Source: Margaritifera margaritifera (Eukaryota > Mollusca > Bivalvia > Unionida > Margaritiferidae). From it: 64,000 nucleotides of DNA. Position 1 is the stretch's first letter; every line of letters starts with the position of its first letter. Below the pieces are notes generated by a model. The model worked only from the letters and a program-made list of their open reading frames with translations, made no database searches and was not told where the DNA came from. The stretch spans positions 976,001 to 1,040,000 of the forward strand of contig JAQPZY010001419.1 in NCBI GenBank assembly GCA_029931535.1. The letters are read 5' to 3'. Below are positions 46,619 through 60,387 of this stretch, one piece after another. The position numbers and the translations under genes were made by a program.

Positions 46619-47731
46619 GAGAAATAGTCTGAATCGTGTTTTTTTGTGGATTGTTACTGATAAGAAAATAAGAAAGAACGAAAGACAGAAGAAGAAAGGA
46701 AGAGAGGAAGAGAGAAGAGACAACTTGCAAATAGGGTAGCCATGGCAACAATTTTAGTGATCATGTCTGCATCTTTCCTTTATAGGTGTGTTTACACCAA
46801 ATGTGAAGAAGGAAGTGAAAACAGGGAAACGATAATCGTGTCGACTGTGAGATTTAGCAGGAAAGCCACGCCACTCAGCAAAATTCTAATTACACGAAAG
46901 GAAGTCTGATCCGGAAACTTTGTTCAATGTTTTCCTCGTCGCAAAAAAGAAAGACTGTCAATATCCTTACGTGGCTAACAATCCCATCTGTTTTAAACAT
47001 GCGACTGAAATTATTAAAACAATCGGGTAATTGTAAATTAAGTAAAAGAATCTTACTAACCGTAAGTGTGTTACCATTTAAAACTGGAAATTACTTTGTA
47101 TTGACGTACTTTATCGTTTATTAAACGGAAGGATGCATTCATCAAAAGAACACAGATGCTAGACTAACCCCCCGTCCCAGACCCACCCCGTCCGCTATAA
47201 GCAAAGTAAAACGCGCTTTTATGCCGTTAGCGTGATCAGCCATGACAATTTATCTCCCTTACCCTGATCACCCGTGACGTGCGCGTAAGCTAGTGGTAAT
47301 GGTTTATTATTAACATGAGCCGATACTTATTTCGATATCGTTTGTGATTTTATTAAAGAACATGTTGGAAATCGGAGATACCGCATCAAAGTGTTTAAAT
47401 TGAAACACTACCGTATTTATTGTGTAAAATATCCTTCGCTGTCGGTGTTTATTATGGACTAAGAGACTTAACTTGTTCCCAGTGCCATTGAGGTTAATCA
47501 AACATTATATTCGAGGTCCTGCTTTGAATAAATTGTCTTCTTTATTCACCGCAGCGCTTAAATTTACAAAGGCGTAACAACGATGTTAATTTTTCTCGTT
47601 AAAGTCAAATATTATTTTACATTTCGCTTCTGTACTATATGATTAGCATACTTTGGTCCTGTCTACTAATACCAGAGTACAATAATTGTTTTCCAAAAGT
47701 GAAGAGTAGCCATCAGCAAAGACACATATTG
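46619..47731. other. About 1.1 kb without recognised content
   Basis: Short ORFs only (for example 46927-47124). No domain or repeat was recognised. Confidence 0.45.
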
Positions 47732-47740
47732 GAATTTCGT

Positions 47741-47984
47741 TGGTTGATTGGTTGTTATGGGTTTAACACCATTTTTCAGCACATCATAGGCTATACATGG
47801 CGGCCAGTATATTTGGTGGAGGAAGAACCCGAGAAAACCCCGGGAAGAACCAACGACCCATGGGAAGCTACTGGCAAGCTTTCTCACATACTCACGTTGG
47901 CCGAGCACGAGACTCGAATCCACGCGGACAGAGGTGAGATGTCAGTGATCTGTAAAGGCCAGCGCCTTAGACCATTTGGCTCCC
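47741..47984 (-). mobile_element. tRNA-derived SINE, full length, with TSD
   Basis: It is flanked by GAATTTCGT on both sides (47732-47740 and 47985-47993), a 9-bp target-site duplication. On the minus strand it begins GGGAGCCAAATGGTCTAAGG (tRNA Leu/Ser-like head). It has a B box GGATTCGAGTCTC and continues with TGTGAGAAAGCTTGCCAGTA and GTTCTTCCCGGGG. It ends TGGTGTTAAACCC and a short CAACCAATCAACCA tail. The length is 244 bp. Same family as 6958 and 59099. Confidence 0.9.
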
Positions 47985-48282
47985 GAATTTCGTACCTGAA
48001 ATAGATTCATCGTACTGACAAATGATGGTGTAAATTGTCGACACGTATCAATCCCACTCATTTGAAACCAAAATGTTGAATTAGCAGAAAAACCGCTAAT
48101 ACCAATAAATATAAAAAGTGAATTGGCAATTTCGAGTCAAAAGGAATGTAAACTCGTCAGACATTCAACTCGCAACGTAAACTCGTATTTGTAAAGTTAT
48201 ATCATAAAAACACGTACAGTGCTGTTGAGCGAACAATGCATAAGAATGCCGAAAAAAAAATAGCCTATACGAATTTAATTTA

Positions 48283-48500
48283 CCGTCTATACTCGCTTAT
48301 AAGTCGAGTCCATCTGAAAACTGTACAGACCCAGATCTGCCGTCGCATAACGCGCCGGAAGATCTTTGGTCTATGCACTTTGTTAGGAGTAATCAGTAGA
48401 CCACGCAATAAAGACTCTGATCTGCCGGCGCATTATGCGACGGCAGGTCAGGGGCTATGTTGTTTGCAGTTGGACTCAATATTTAAATGAGTACATACGG
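48283..48500. mobile_element. Palindromic MITE, copy 1
   Basis: Inverted ends CCGTCTATACTCGCTTATAA and (complement of) TAAATGAGTACATACGG are flanked by TA on both sides. Inside are two hairpin cores, the better one at 48419-48449 (CTGCCGGCGCATTATGCGAC then GGCAG). Copy 2 lies in the actin intron (52996-53212). Confidence 0.8.
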
Positions 48501-49160
48501 TAAACTAGTCACTGGGACCAAGAAAACGCACATTTCTCAATTGAAAATGGACAATAGTTCTGACAAAAATTTAATAAAAATAATTCCCCAAAACTGAGGT
48601 AAATACGACTGATAAAGGTCAAGCAATGGAGTCCACACCCTGTATTGTCGAAATAATACCGTACAATGCACCCCCCCCACCCCCGCTACAAACACACACT
48701 CTGAAAACTTGCACAATTCTAACTTTATTTGTTTTTGTAGTTTTTAAGTTACAGACTACATGGTTTTGTGACTTTGAACTGAAGTTCGAGTTTTGTGCTA
48801 ACATAACTTCGCTAATATGGGGCCTTGTTTTGCATTAATGTCGCTTTCAAGATTAGAGTGAGGATTTACTTGAAACATTGAGATCACATTTCTTTAAAAA
48901 CATAATCTTTAAGGTAACACTAAACAGTTTATGGTTACGGATGTACCCTTTCACCTTTGAAGCCACCCTCTATAAAAAAGCTCCATAACAATCAACATGT
49001 ATACATTTTAAAGCTCTTCATAGAATGGAGAAAACAAATCGTTAAAAAGATTAGCACGACAATCTTTCTATGATTACCCCCTTTAGAGTCACACCAACCC
49101 CTCAACCCCCAAGGCCAGAAAATATACAAAATCTTGTGATTTTCAACCCCATAAATAATC
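48501..49160. other. No gene recognised
   Basis: Non-coding sequence with a short C-run near 48670. Confidence 0.45.
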
Positions 49161-49174
49161 TATGCTGATCAAAA

Positions 49175-49399
49175 TTGGAGATATTTCATATATCAGATGG
49201 CGACCCAGATATTACTTTAGTGAAGAGGAAAGTGGACAACGAACAGACCGATTCCCGTCCAAATCTCTATGAAACGTTTGATAAACACATAAAAACAGAG
49301 CTAGGAGACGATGGGCAGCCGCTCATCCACATTATAGACAAAAACTCGACTGGCACACGTGTTTCTGCACTAGAATCGTCCCTTGTGCATACAACATAA
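49175..49399 (+). CDS. Unrecognised short open frame, possible gene relic
   Basis: A 74-codon frame begins MEIFHISDGDPDITLVKRKV and continues with a charged, protein-like composition (YETFDKHIKTELGDDGQPLI). It is less AT-biased than its surroundings. No family was recognised and no splice partner identified. It lies 580 bp from the 3' end of actin, on the opposite strand. Confidence 0.3.
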   Translation: MEIFHISDGDPDITLVKRKVDNEQTDSRPNLYETFDKHIKTELGDDGQPLIHIIDKNSTGTRVSALESSLVHTT

Positions 49400-49830
49400 A
49401 ATCCCACCACTTCTAATAATGAGGGAGAAACATGAAGCTAAAGTACGGAAGTCTCTTCAATCAAAAATATATCTCGTGTCCATTCATACGAAACTGTTTA
49501 GTGCTATCTCAGTGCATGTCATTTCCAGCTCTCACTGCTGTTTTTACTAAAATATATTCCACCGATTAAGAAAGTATTTGTTTGGGTTGAAATTTTAATT
49601 ATCGACGGAACTTGGGAGATTAAGTCCGAGAGTTTCAATTAAAACGTTGTATGAATTCCATACTAGAACATCGCAAAATGCCATACTAACATCATGCATG
49701 TAGATATACTACTACTTCTTTGTTTCATACAATAACGTGAACTAAAGGAATAATGAAAGAATGTACGACGAACACAACACAGCAAGAAGAAAAACACACA
49801 AGAACTCAACGATATGAAGCATACAAAATA
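49400..49830. other. Intergenic, downstream of actin
   Basis: No feature recognised. Confidence 0.5.
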
Positions 49831-49835
49831 TTTTT

Positions 49836-49841
49836 TTTATT
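49836..49841 (-). terminator. Actin polyadenylation signal AATAAA
   Basis: TTTATT on the plus strand is AATAAA on the coding strand, 141 bp after the stop codon. It is the nearest canonical signal found, giving a 3' UTR of about 160 nt. Confidence 0.65.
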
Positions 49842-49981
49842 GCTTATCCATTATCAGAAGTACTTAACGTTTGTATAACAGAAAATAATAAAATGGGTAT
49901 AAAAACAGTTTCTGAAACATTTAATTGTAAGAGTTCTTGACAGTTCAGTGTAAAAGATTTTCAGGATTACAAACATTATGC

Positions 49982-51620
<1,639 letters not shown>

Positions 51621-52026
51621 AAGTAATCATTGCAGTCATCATAATCAGTAATCATAATCATCTGTAACTGATTACCGACTTTCTAACAAGTAATTGTAAT
51701 TAGACATTTTTTTATCACAAGTTATTATAATTCAATCAACTACAATCAAAATACTTCTATAATCAAGATACATTTTTGATTACAAGATGATTACATGCTA
51801 ATAAAAAATATGCTTACAACTTATACTGATTTTATATTCTTTTAAAGGAGACTGATAAATAGCCATTTAATTAAAGCTGGATAATTTTGGCATTTAATAT
51901 TTTTTTATAAAAGTTGTTACTACAATTTTACAGTTGGTTTCATTTGCTTTGTTTCATTTTAGCCATGTTCACAATGATATATGCTCATACTAATCAGAGA
52001 AAAACCAGTCCATATATAGAATTAGG

Positions 52027-52679
52027 TTAAGGTTTATGCTTCCTTTCTAGTAATTTACACCATGTTTTGGCCATATGACTTCAAACAAGCACATCACAAA
52101 GTACATATTGTGATTGATTCTAACTGTTCGTAGTACATTCATTGCACGATGGTAATTACAAATAGGTAAAAACAATTTATCAACTGCCACAAGAAAAGAA
52201 GGACCCCCCAACCCCAACCCCCCAATAATTGGAGATTTTCTTAGCTTCTAAAACTTCACTAAAAACTGACCAAGTCCGACGTATTAATATTCATTTTTTA
52301 CTTGACCCTTTCAACATGCAGTTGTTAAGTTGAAGTTACTCAACCGCGTAACGTCACTGACCACAAGTGTTTGTGAAGACATCTGTGCACGTGCTCTCAT
52401 GTACATTTTTTAGGTTTGTTTCAAAATAGTTTTTAAATGTTTTAGACTCGGTCAATTTTTGGTTACGTTTTGGACCCTCCCCCCCCTTCCCCCCCCCCAA
52501 AAAAAAAAATTGCTGTTACAGTGGCAGTTGATTCAAAATTTTACCTATCTGAAATTACAATAATGTAATCTATGTACTCCTATCAGTTTAAATCAACTAC
52601 AATGTATAGTTTGCACTCATCTGAAGTCATATGGCCCAAATACGTGGTGTAATGACCAAGAAGGGGACATACACCTTAA
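52027..52679. mobile_element. About 650-bp foldback element with TTAA ends
   Basis: Long inverted arms (about 170 bp at 52027-52195 and 52520-52679) extend inward to the ACTGACCAAGTCCGA / CTCGGTCAATTTTT pair. The tips read TTAAGGTTTATG and CATACACCTTAA. Shared arm blocks include GGCCATATGACTTCA and (A/T)CAACTGCCAC. TTAA at both edges suggests a TTAA-targeting superfamily (piggyBac- or Kolobok-like). There is no ORF. Confidence 0.8.
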
Positions 52680-52995
52680 ACTTCAGTTTAGACTAAATGA
52701 TATAAAAATGGAATTAAAAGTATATTCAGTGCCAACTGACAACTATTTTAATGTCACATTTTTTCTTATGACCAAGAAAAGTCCCAAGAATATATAAAAA
52801 CAACAAGCAGTATACACTAACGGGACTTGAAATAAAATTTAATTTGGAATATTTCTTTTTTTCCGCTTTAAAATGGAACTACTTTCAGGTATAAAGACAA
52901 ATATTACTGTCACTCTGAAACAAAATATTTGAAAACATATTTGTATTTTCATAAAGATATGTAAGTAAAAGTAATTTATTACGTTCCAAAAAGCA

Positions 52996-53212
52996 CCGTA
53001 TGTACTCGCTTATAAGACGAGCCCAACTGCAAGCAACATAGACTCTAATCTGCCGTCGCATACTTCACCGGCAGATCAGGGTCCATATTGTTTGTTGTAC
53101 CAATTACTGATAACAAACTGCAGAAACCCAGATCTGCCGACTCATTAAGCGACGGCAGATCTAGGTCTGTACAGACTGCAGTTTGACTCGATTTACAAGC
53201 GGGTATATACGG
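52996..53212. mobile_element. Palindromic MITE, copy 2
   Basis: Ends CCGTATGTACTCGCTTATAA and complement of CAAGCGGGTATATACGG. The flank is TA on the right and CA on the left. Two internal hairpins are present, the better at 53131-53161 (GATCTGCCGACTCATTAAGC then GACGGCAGATC). Same family as 48283-48500. Confidence 0.82.
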
Positions 53213-53294
53213 TAATGCACAAGGTGAGCAAATTTGATTGATTACTTTTTAAAGTAATTCACCCAGGTCTGTACATCTGTACATGATAAACGGC

Positions 53295-53317
53295 GGGGGG
53301 GGGGGGGGGGGGGGGGG
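53295..53317. repeat. 23-base G run in the actin intron
   Basis: Continuous G on the plus strand (C on the transcribed strand's RNA). The exact length is uncertain because homopolymers are error-prone in sequencing. Confidence 0.9.
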
Positions 53318-53502
53318 TTGGGAGCTGGGGTAACATTGCTTTCCATAGACTAGATCTATATCTGCTTACTTCCGAAGAACGATTTTTACCTTAGCCTTTG
53401 CTACCAAATTGATTTAATTTTCACACCCCTACCCTGCACTCTGGTACTAACTCTGAGATTGTATTTGTGGCCATCACCTACTTAGAAAGCCATTGAGCCA
53501 CG

Positions 53503-53722
53503 GCGGTAGCTCAGTTGGTAGAGCGTTGGACTCGTTGTCCAAGAGTCGCGGGTTCGATATCCGCCCAGGACAGCCTGGGTCTGGTGCCTCGGTGTATCTA
53601 TGGAAAAGTTACTTAGCTCCCATTTTCTCGGCATGATATAGTCAGTAATGTTTTAAAAGTGCCGTTCAAATAAGCAAACAATAAAAACCCCAAAATAAAA
53701 AAAAAAAAAAAAAAAAAAAAAC
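53503..53722 (+). mobile_element. tRNA-derived SINE with poly-A tail
   Basis: Consensus A box TAGCTCAGTTGG (53507-53518) and B-box-like GGGTTCGATATCC. The clover-leaf ends do not pair, so it is not a tRNA gene. It ends in an A-rich tract (53694-53721) and is flanked by GCCACG (53497-53502, 53723-53728), a likely short target duplication. It is a second SINE family, different in head and body from 47741. It is antisense to actin within the intron. Confidence 0.85.
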
Positions 53723-56294
53723 GCCACGCCCATTAACGATAAATGTACATCAATGTGGTCTATCTTCGCTCATTTAGGACAGCTTGATAAATTTTTTCAT
53801 TTGGGCTGAGTTTTAGGAAGCAAGTAAAAGGTGAGGTGTCTTTGAAATTCCCATAAAAAAAAATTGTAATACAGTCTGTATATTCTTCGATGGTAAATAT
53901 TACCCGGGGGGTTGACCTTTCATTGACATATTTATCAGATCAGATAATAATCAATTTTTTTTTTACCGTAGTGCATATGTTTTGTAGGCTTGACAATTAC
54001 AAAATATTTGTCAATGCAGGATGACAGCATTTCAGTATACATGTAAAGTCAGACCTGTATTAGTAATCTATGTAACGGCTACATACTCATAATGGTCAGA
54101 GTCACTTTGTCCAGTAACGTTTGCTGTATGAAAATCCAGTATATAACAGCCACCTGCACGATGTGGTCAGTGATCTATTAATTGATGCCTTTGTCTATAG
54201 CTTGTACGTTGGGCATAAATCAATGCATCCTTTTTGTATTAAACATGTTGGGAGTTAAGAACGTTTTCTTTTATTTAGTTTAGGTATAATAATTCACAAA
54301 ACATAGACATAAAAAATATTGTTTACTCAGAAGTATAAAATACTGCTTACAATTTCTTAAAAATCTACTATCCTTCATCTCGAGGGTTAGATGACCCTCC
54401 GTATAAAGTCATCTGTTTATATAGGTCATTTTTTCCCAGTCACCACGGTGACCACTATACACAAATTTGACTGCATTTCTTAAGTGGCTGGTGTCATAAT
54501 AAATATTCTAATAAAAGGTCAAATTACCGGACCGATCTGGATCTGTAAACATAAATTTGAATGAAGATAAACATAATTTAAACAGATTTATGCTTATGCT
54601 TGAGATAACAACCTAAGTGAGGTCAATTTACTTTATTCTTTTCAGCAAGCACATAAATTGAATAAAGTTTACTTCATGACAGCAGTCTCGGGAGTTTGGT
54701 TATATCCTATACCCTGTTTGTGCCTGGTAATCAATGGCTCGCGCTGCTTGCAGTAATCTTTGCAAAACTTGGGATACGTACTCGTCAAGCAAAGAAAATT
54801 ATCTCAGTACTGCACGGGATGCTGTTTGAGAGTGAAACAAAGCTGCGATATAGAGAGATGAGTCGTGAACAAAACAACAACACAACAGCAACAAAAGAAG
54901 GTTTACTCAAGGAAGAGTCTTTAGGAATCGTAATTTGATTCAACCTTCATTGTCTAGAGTAAGAATCGTCTCAGCCAGAAAAAAAATTGGAATAATTTAA
55001 AACGTTTATTTAACGGCATTTACTGCAATACAAATAATAGAGACCAGTAATTGTTTTTTTTTTTCTCCAAGAGTTGTGATACATGAAGGGCAATAATAAA
55101 CCAGGAGGAACTATCACCACATTATCATTTTCCTGTTTTTAGTATATACACCAAGTTAGAAAACTGTCAAGAAAATATGCCTTCAAAACCGAAAAAGATG
55201 GTCTTGTATCTGTAAATTAGAAATGTTGCCTTTACGAAAGCATAATTTATACCTGTTGCATTTGTTTGGTCATAGCTCATATTAACTTGACAGTCACTAC
55301 AAACGATGAACCAAAATTTAGTGCTTGTTACACACTCAGCTTTTGGACTACTTCCGAAAGCCATGATAATTTGAAATTCAATATTTCCTAAATTCAATTT
55401 TTCTCCTCAGACAACGTTCAAGTTAGCAGCACTCAGAGGAATCAAATTGGTATTTTGGATTTGTAAATCATCCCTGTCAATGGTCTGGCGTGACGAACAG
55501 TTTCACAGGTGAGAGAAAAATCGTACTACCGAGAAACTGCTTTTTGCATCATATATTCTGTTCATGTTGCCACATTCATATATACAGGTATTTAAGTCGG
55601 AAACTCTCTGACATCTTGAGGGCATTAATCATTAACATAAATCTCGATCGAGCGATAAAGGATTGTCGTCACGTGACTCAACTTGCCAGTGGCAGACTAC
55701 GCCCCAAAACTGGCTGGGCATCATTTATAAAGGTGTAAAACGAACTGGAAATTTTCATTACAAATACTAATTCCTGGTGTTTTCATTCAATGTTCGCCTA
55801 TATCTGCATTTTTTTTTTTTTACTTTTTAAAATTTGTTATAGTAAGATGGACAGTTTATGCCTGTGGTGACATGTATCAATCGATATAGATGCAAAAGTT
55901 CCCAAAAATTAAGGTACGGGGTGGCCAAAACTATTAGAGGTAAAAGAAGATACGTGGCTTGTATACAATTCGTAATATTTTGACGTCGCTGTATATTCTC
56001 CAACTTGATATATGTGAGGAAAAAATATTTGCATTTAATAACAAACTGGTCTGTCAAACAAGGTTTATTTCTAAAGTATATGGGCCACAACAAACGAGTA
56101 TCTTCTGTTTTAATGCGATTACAATTTTATTTTTGAAATTTTTCGTAAGCTCAGACATTTTAGTATTATTATTATTATCAATTTTTTTTTATAAACACAA
56201 GAAAAAAAAAAATATAGGAAATTGTCAAAATGAAAAGAAAACATTAAAAAACAACCTCTGTCATTATTTCTTTCCCTTGTCGTTAGATAATTTA

Positions 56295-56564
<270 letters not shown>

Positions 56565-56655
56565 TTATCCGCACGAAAGCTGGAGCAAGAAGAACGTAAT
56601 AGTGCATCCAGTGAAGTATTAAGTAGATACTTCGTGTCACTTGAATGATCAATTA

Positions 56656-56665
56656 CCATAAAAGG
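56656..56665 (-). promoter_or_regulatory. CArG box (SRF site) upstream of actin
   Basis: CCATAAAAGG fits CC(A/T)6GG exactly, 122 bp upstream of the ATG. CArG boxes bound by serum response factor are standard in animal actin promoters. A GC box (CCCCGCCCC, 56709-56717) and a TATATA (about 56733-56739) lie further upstream. Which TATA and start site are used is not determinable here. Confidence 0.7.
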
Positions 56666-56873
56666 AAATGTTGTTCATACCAACTGATGACAGGACATAC
56701 CTCCCTCTAGCCCCGCCCCAAATATCTATGCTGATATATACACTTCCTGTTTTCGATGTTTACCACTATTGTACATTGCTGGGTCAAAGTCACATTTGAG
56801 GTCCTGCAAACAGTTCAGGAAAGCAGCAAATTTCTCACCCGTATAGAATAACTTAGACAGACTGATAGAAGAC

Positions 56874-57102
56874 GTACATACATACATACATACATACATA
56901 CATACATACATACATACATACATACATACATACATACATACATACATACATACATACATACATACATACTTACGTACATACATACATACATACATACATA
57001 CATACATACATACACGCATACATACACGTATACATACATACATACATACATACATACATACATACATACATACATACATACATACATACATACATACATA
57101 CA

Positions 57103-57131
<29 letters not shown>
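56874..57131. repeat. (TACA)n microsatellite, about 258 bp
   Basis: About 64 tetranucleotide units with a few CTTACG, ACGC and ACGT interruptions near 56968 and 57014-57030. It lies about 340 bp upstream of the actin ATG. Confidence 0.99.
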
Positions 57132-57133
<2 letters not shown>

Positions 57134-57139
57134 GTTGTT

Positions 57140-57890
57140 TGGTTTCCTAGCCACGTCTATATTTAATCGGGGAGATATGGTAACATCCGGATTCAATGGA
57201 ATTGATATAATATATCTACTCTTATACCACAGGCATTCGTTTCTATTAGTAAGAAAATGGGAATACAATTCATAACACTCACCCCCCTTTTCCGAGTCAA
57301 TACAAGGTGACTATCTTTCGCTAATCGAGATCTCATCTCTGCCGATCCCGTGCTAATGGGCCTATTAGCATGTTCCAGTTTGCTACGTCACTTATTGATT
57401 CGTATGCTGACATTGTGACGTGTGTGCTCGCTATGACATATGTTCACGTGCGTTGATATTAAGGCTGACTATTTCACTCCCCACGCACCAAAGTCCAGTG
57501 GTGCAATTGCAAGTAGCTGTCCATCATGTCAGAGTCGAAATGGATTGTTTTGGTTTCGTTTGGATTCCGTTGGTCTAAGGCCCAGGGCCCAGTTAGTTTT
57601 ACTAAACATCTCAACATTTATTCCTCAAATTAATATGTGTTAATATCTTTCTAATTGTTTGGTTGGTAGCGTTGCTTTTTCACACAACTCTCAAGATGCA
57701 TCATGTATTAAAACACATATAATCTATAATTTTCATTAAACGGGTATTACCTAATCTCTGAGGAAATTTTAAGGGTTTCCTGAACTGTTTTTTTTTTTCA
57801 AGAATAAAAAGGTTTGCACGTGTTAAATTTTATCACCAAAGAGTAATATAGCGTCCTTTCCACTGTATCTACATCTGACTAAAATACTGC
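57140..57890. other. No gene recognised
   Basis: Upstream of actin. A donor-like GGGGTGAGT on the minus strand (near 57288) could end a non-coding 5' exon, but nothing confirms it. Confidence 0.4.
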
Positions 57891-57899
57891 TGATATTGT

Positions 57900-57985
57900 C
57901 TGTAGTTGCGGCGCTAGTGCACGAGACCTGGGCGATAGTTGAAGTACTTGCAGTATGGGTTCGATTCCTGCTTGGAACGAATTAT
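57900..57985 (+). mobile_element. tRNA-derived SINE head fragment
   Basis: A B box GGGTTCGATTCCTGC (57958-57972) follows a degenerate tRNA-like stretch. The element is cut by the (TA)n at 58013. Confidence 0.4.
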
Positions 57986-58010
57986 AATACTACAAGCCGT
58001 TATTGGTGTC

Positions 58011-58012
<2 letters not shown>

Positions 58013-58073
<61 letters not shown>

Positions 58074-58146
58074 CATACATACACAAACTTACATACATAC
58101 ACGCATATATATATATAATATACATACACAAACATACATACATACA

Positions 58147-58215
<69 letters not shown>
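58013..58215. repeat. (TA)n - (TACATACACAAAC) - (TA)n compound
   Basis: Two TA tracts (58013-58072, 58150-58215) bracket two copies of a unit reading ATACATACACAAACATACAT then ACATACACGCATATA. Confidence 0.97.
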
Positions 58216-58223
<8 letters not shown>

Positions 58224-59091
58224 GGCAAGCTATTGAGAAAATAGGCAATTTTTCCTAGGATAAAATATTTTCTTAGAATAAATTACTTCACTGAAAGAAA
58301 GGAATAAGTATTATGTTGTTTTTAATGATAGCTGATTATTTCCCAAGATGGCAATACGGGTATTTTGAAAACATCTGTCAGTCCAACCATCTGTCCACCT
58401 GTTTGAACATATGTTTTGCTGATGCGTCCGTCCAACATGTCTTCTTCTACATTATTTGGCAGAATCACACAAAACTTGATAAAATATTTTCCCCACATTT
58501 TGGTTAATAGTACAAGAGGAAAATTAATTTTGACTCCACATCTTGGTGCTCCAAAAGAAAGGCCAAAATGTTAATATGTTCCATTCATTCGCGATGGGGT
58601 GAGAGGGCTGTTGGGTAACCTAGAATACAATTTTCTCCAGAACAACACATTTTGTTTCTCAAATGAGAATCTGGCATGAATGACGTTGACAACGTTAGCC
58701 TCAGCATCAATGATATAACTGGAAAGAATGAAACGCCATTCAAATAGTTCTACCTTTCCTAAATTAGACATGAATCTTTAAGTACTGGGAAAATATTTGG
58801 AATTTAAATAAATCGGAATTTTGTTTAGAAAAGAAAAATATTAGAAAAATGCTTTTCTCTAATATTAAAATCTTCGATATTATTACTATTAATCATTTCT
58901 TTATATCAAAATATTAATTTCCAGTAATCTTTACAAATTGCAAACATAAAGTTCCATTACAATAATATTATAAATATAGAATCTGTGTGTAATATTTGAA
59001 ACATCAAAGTATGCAGTTTCTGTTATTAAATCTTGTAACGTGTACAGTTTTAAAACGGTCTAGCATCTGTACGATCTTCAGGAACATGAAC
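58216..59091. other. No gene recognised
   Basis: AT-rich non-coding sequence. Confidence 0.5.
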
Positions 59092-59098
59092 ACTTTCT

Positions 59099-59320
59099 GG
59101 GCCCCGAGTGGCCGAGTTGTCCAGGGCGCTCGCCTTTAAAGATCACTCACAGACCTCTGTCCGCATGAGTTCGAGTCCCAGCTCGACCAACGTGGCTATG
59201 TGAGAAGCTTGCCAGTAGATTCTCGTGGGTCGGTGGTTCTTTCCGGGGTCTTCTCGGGTTCCATTCCTCCGCCAAGTATGCTGAAAAATGGTGTTAAACC
59301 CCACAAAACCAGAAATCAAT
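59099..59320 (+). mobile_element. tRNA-derived SINE, full length, with TSD
   Basis: Flanked by ACTTTCT (59092-59098 and 59321-59327). Head GTGGCCGAGTTGTCCAGGGC (A box) and GAGTTCGAGTCCC (B box). Body TGTGAGAAGCTTGCCAGTAG and CCGGGGTCTTCTCGGGTTCC. Tail AATGGTGTTAAACCCCAC. Same family as 47741-47984 and 6958. Confidence 0.9.
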
Positions 59321-59327
59321 ACTTTCT

Positions 59328-59811
59328 TCTTAACACTGCGATTGCACTTAAAGTGATCTAACGAGAGCAGTTTTTTTTATAATAATAAATGAAATGCCTA
59401 AAACCAATATACGTTTGATGAACATTTTCTTTTCAAGTGTATTTATCTCTTTTGAGGAGGTAATATATTATTATGCATAAAAGCAAACTATTTTAATTTA
59501 CAACAGGATTATGCAAAAACTCTACAATTTACAGGTTCTTTTTTGTACGATCAATATTGACTTACTGTATGATTCGCCAGATGCAGCAAAATAATGCCAA
59601 CTTATTGCTTGTTCTTTGATAGCTGCAAATTTCACAATATAGGCCTAAACAGAGTTATATTAAAGTAAAACTGCAAATAACAAGTCTAAAATATATCAGA
59701 AGCGTTAATAAATATTATATATCTTCATATATGTTGCTATCGTGCAGTTCAATGCCACCAGATTAGAAACTTTGCGTCAATTTAATGATTTATAAAATCA
59801 TTCTGAACAAC
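59328..59811. other. No gene recognised
   Basis: AT-rich non-coding sequence. Confidence 0.5.
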
Positions 59812-59876
59812 GAGAGAGAGAGAGAGAGAGAATGTGTGTGTGTACTCAAATCCCCCCCCCCCCCCCCCCCCCCCCC
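59812..59876. repeat. (GA)n, (GT)n and 25-base C run
   Basis: GA to 59831, a short GT run, then C25 (59852-59876). The homopolymer length is uncertain. Confidence 0.9.
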
Positions 59877-59949
59877 AGCATGCAATACACTAGCATAGCT
59901 CCAGCGGGACGACACTGTTATGCAGATGTGCTGTATAATATAAGTTCTT

Positions 59950-60150
59950 TTTTCCTACAAATCAGAGCAAGAATTGTTCTTTTTCAGTCTATTTGGGATC
60001 CGGAATCTTTTTCTCAGAAAAATCCAAAAAATCCTATGCCCGCCCCTCTCTCTCTCTCTCCCCCCCCCCCTCCCCACACACACACCGAAAATTAAATGCT
60101 CGGTTCCTAATTTAGCACTAGCCATCAAGCTTCAGTTAAAGTCGAGGCAG
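59950..60150. repeat. Fragment shared with 20200-20270
   Basis: CAGAGCAAGAATTGTT, ATCCGGAATCTTTTTCTCAG and AAAAAATCC correspond to GAGCAAGAATTGTTTT, CCGGAAATATTCTTTCCCA and AAAAAATCTCCC at the head of array C. Confidence 0.5.
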
Positions 60151-60336
60151 ATACCAGCCAAATATATCCATCGGTTTTTTTTCTCGTTTGTTGCTAGGTA
60201 ACAGGAGGAGTGACCAGTAGATTGAGCATAAACCTTTTCATCTGGCACACAAGTAACTGATGACGATGACACAATGCGCGAAGCCTCAGAAGGCCTCAGC
60301 TTAAATAAAATGAATTTGCAAAGGAAAGGTTTGTAT

Positions 60337-60337
<1 letters not shown>

Positions 60338-60383
<46 letters not shown>
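60338..60383. repeat. (GA)n microsatellite
   Basis: About 22 GA units. Confidence 0.98.

Positions 60384-60387
<4 letters not shown>

Noticed and set aside
47639..48004. 121-codon open frame
   Set aside because: It is a SINE read in antisense, with flanking GAATTTCGT duplications.
53503..53590. Apparent tRNA gene (A box TAGCTCAGTTGG, B box GGTTCGAT)
   Set aside because: The acceptor ends do not pair, the B box has an extra base, and a SINE body with A-rich tail and flanking GCCACG follows.
54361..54480. Possible microRNA-type hairpin in the actin intron (GTCACCACGGTGAC palindrome)
   Set aside because: The stem is only about 7 bp and nothing supports processing.
57896..58258. 120-codon frame with Tyr-Ile repeats
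   Set aside because: It runs through a SINE fragment and (TA)n, with no independent coding evidence.
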